DNA of 32,385 nucleotides, from assembly GCA_046314415.1 (NCBI GenBank), contig JBKBWT010000013.1, positions 1 to 32,385 on the forward strand, read 5' to 3'. Numbering within the stretch: position 1 is the first letter of the stretch; the number at the start of each line of letters is the position of its first letter. This document shows positions 31,306-32,385 of this stretch, one piece after another. Position numbers and translations under genes: made by a program. Source of the stretch: JADJNW01 sp046314415. GTDB taxonomy: Bacteria; Bacteroidota; Bacteroidia; Chitinophagales; Saprospiraceae. The notes beneath the pieces are model-generated. The model worked only from the letters and a program-made list of their open reading frames with translations, ran no database searches and had not been told where the DNA came from.

Positions 31306-32385
31306 CTATTGTTTATCCCAAAATACCCTTGTTACCAGATCATCCTTTCCACCTATGGCTTGAACCGCTTTCATGTAGTTGTCTCGATTTTGAGCTAATT
31401 CATAATCAGGATAAGACAATCTTCTAATAAATCCACCATTAAGCAAATTATTAGAAAGGTTAGGTTTTAAAGCCGGATAGCCACTTCTCCTGAAATTAGC
31501 CCATGCCTGCGTCCCATTTCTAATATAGGCAATCCAAAGTTGGGTATTAATCAAATTAAGTGCATTGGCTGCATTATAGGCTACATCAGGATGTAAGAGA
31601 TAATCATTGATGGCGGCGTCCGAAATAGTACTTGCTTTTGGATATAGCGCGTATCTTTTTATATCCGCTTTTATTCCATCTTCATAATATTGCTTTGCTG
31701 CCGCATCCCCACCAGGGATCCAGCCTCGGTGTGCTGCCTCTGCCAGCATTAACGCAACTTCCGAATAAGTAACCCAAAAATCAGGAGCGGTCAAAGATGC
31801 GACCACATTCACATTCATCTGGGAATAGTTGTACCCACCACCTTTTGCGCCTCTGTAAGGAGCATTCACAAGAGCCGTATTAATAACCCCTACCGGAACG
31901 CCAAACTGATTTGCCAGCGTGGTATCAGGGTTGGGGTCTGCTAATGGATTTGCCGGATTGGCATACGTTGCAATAATAAACTTAGCACGTGGATCCTTGG
32001 TAGATTTCAATTGATCCACAAAAGGCTCTGCCGCGTAATAAAAGTAAGGGTTGTTATTGACGAGGCCTCCGTTCGCACCATTGGTAAATGTTGTGCCATT
32101 GTAGGTTACATAAGCATTATCACTGTTGGAAGCCATCACGCCACCGCTAAATGCAGCGGAAACAATAGCCTGTGCTTTTGCAGGATCAAGCTTTGAGTAG
32201 CGCATGCCCAATCTCAACAACAAGGAATTACCCAGTTTTTTCCACTTCTCCACCTGTGTCGCAGCGCTACCAGTTTTAATGGGACCATTTGCCCCGAAAA
32301 ACAAGTCGGCTCCAACAAAATCCCCGTTGGGATTAAGGGCAGCTACCGCCTCTTTAATTTCTTTCTCCAGATCAGCGTAAATGGC
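31306..32385 (-). CDS. Second SusD-like lipoprotein, 5' end outside window
   Basis: The C-terminal 359 residues of a SusD/RagB-like protein (SusD-like_2 type); the frame stays open to the window edge. It contains EKWKKLGNSLLLRLGMRYSKLD, YYAAEPFVDQLKSTKDPRAKFI, the TYSEVALMLAEAAHRGWIPGG helix, NLINTQLWIAYIRNG and AWANFRRSGYPAL, ending in VFWDKQ. Each block has a counterpart in the SusD at 26206, so the two are paralogues. Its own SusC would lie upstream, beyond the window. The lipoprotein signal is not visible because the N-terminus is missing. The codon at 32304 reads TTG and is not the start. Confidence 0.92.
   Translation of the reverse strand, partial: AIYADLEKEIKEAVAALNPNGDFVGADLFFGANGPIKTGSAATQVEKWKKLGNSLLLRLGMRYSKLDPAKAQAIVSAAFSGGVMASNSDNAYVTYNGTTFTNGANGGLVNNNPYFYYAAEPFVDQLKSTKDPRAKFIIATYANPANPLADPNPDTTLANQFGVPVGVINTALVNAPYRGAKGGGYNYSQMNVNVVASLTAPDFWVTYSEVALMLAEAAHRGWIPGGDAAAKQYYEDGIKADIKRYALYPKASTISDAAINDYLLHPDVAYNAANALNLINTQLWIAYIRNGTQAWANFRRSGYPALKPNLSNNLLNGGFIRRLSYPDYELAQNRDNYMKAVQAIGGKDDLVTRVFWDKQ

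Overview
The window is chromosomal DNA of a free-living member of the Bacteroidota, probably of the Saprospiria/Cytophagia type. Supporting signs are two SusD-like lipoproteins and a SusC-type TonB-dependent transporter, several Bacteroidota-type domain families (DUF4190, DUF4199, DUF2809, 7TM-AraC regulators), TAnnTTTG-type -7 promoter elements, few Shine-Dalgarno sequences, and AT-rich intergenic DNA full of short-period repeats and hairpins. No phage, transposase, plasmid or CRISPR gene was seen.

Layout. (1) 1-5621, plus strand: the 3' part of an FGGY sugar kinase, the lactate-oxidation genes lutA, lutB and lutC, and an NCS1-like permease. The kinase/lutA and lutA/lutB junctions are 4-base ATGA overlaps. 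Two 7-bp tandem repeat arrays flank lutC. The set fits a deoxysugar route (rhamnose or fucose type) that yields L-lactate, which LutABC oxidises to pyruvate. (2) 5702-12289: housekeeping and small membrane proteins (DUF2809, DUF4190, mutS, a three-helix membrane protein, lpxB, DUF4199). (3) 12446-18539: a 7TM-AraC regulator, an exported protein joining a CBM20-like domain to an S41 peptidase, a membrane-tethered LuxR-type regulator, an MltA lytic transglycosylase lipoprotein and two very small membrane proteins, one of the PspC family. (4) 18645-21879: rsmE, rseP, hscB and two adjacent tRNA-Leu genes. (5) 22193-32385, all minus strand: a nutrient-acquisition locus.

The last region is the most interesting. 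Read in transcription order it holds a SusD-like gene cut by the window edge, a terminator, susC, susD, a strong intra-cluster terminator, an RraA-fold protein with a Sec signal peptide, an enolase-superfamily dehydratase with a twin-arginine signal, and a BASS-type sodium symporter. Both enzymes keep the active-site residue spacing of their catalytic relatives, and both carry export signals. I infer an extracytoplasmic acid-sugar pathway: SusCD takes a sugar acid across the outer membrane, the dehydratase makes a 2-keto-3-deoxy acid in the periplasm, the RraA-type aldolase may split it into pyruvate and an aldehyde, and the BASS carrier brings an organic anion into the cytoplasm. The substrate cannot be read from the sequence.

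Many gene ends carry hairpins. Two of them, after mutS and after the RraA gene, are built from the same 8-bp phased units and begin at the stop codon. All calls come from reading the sequence and from family knowledge; no database search was run.
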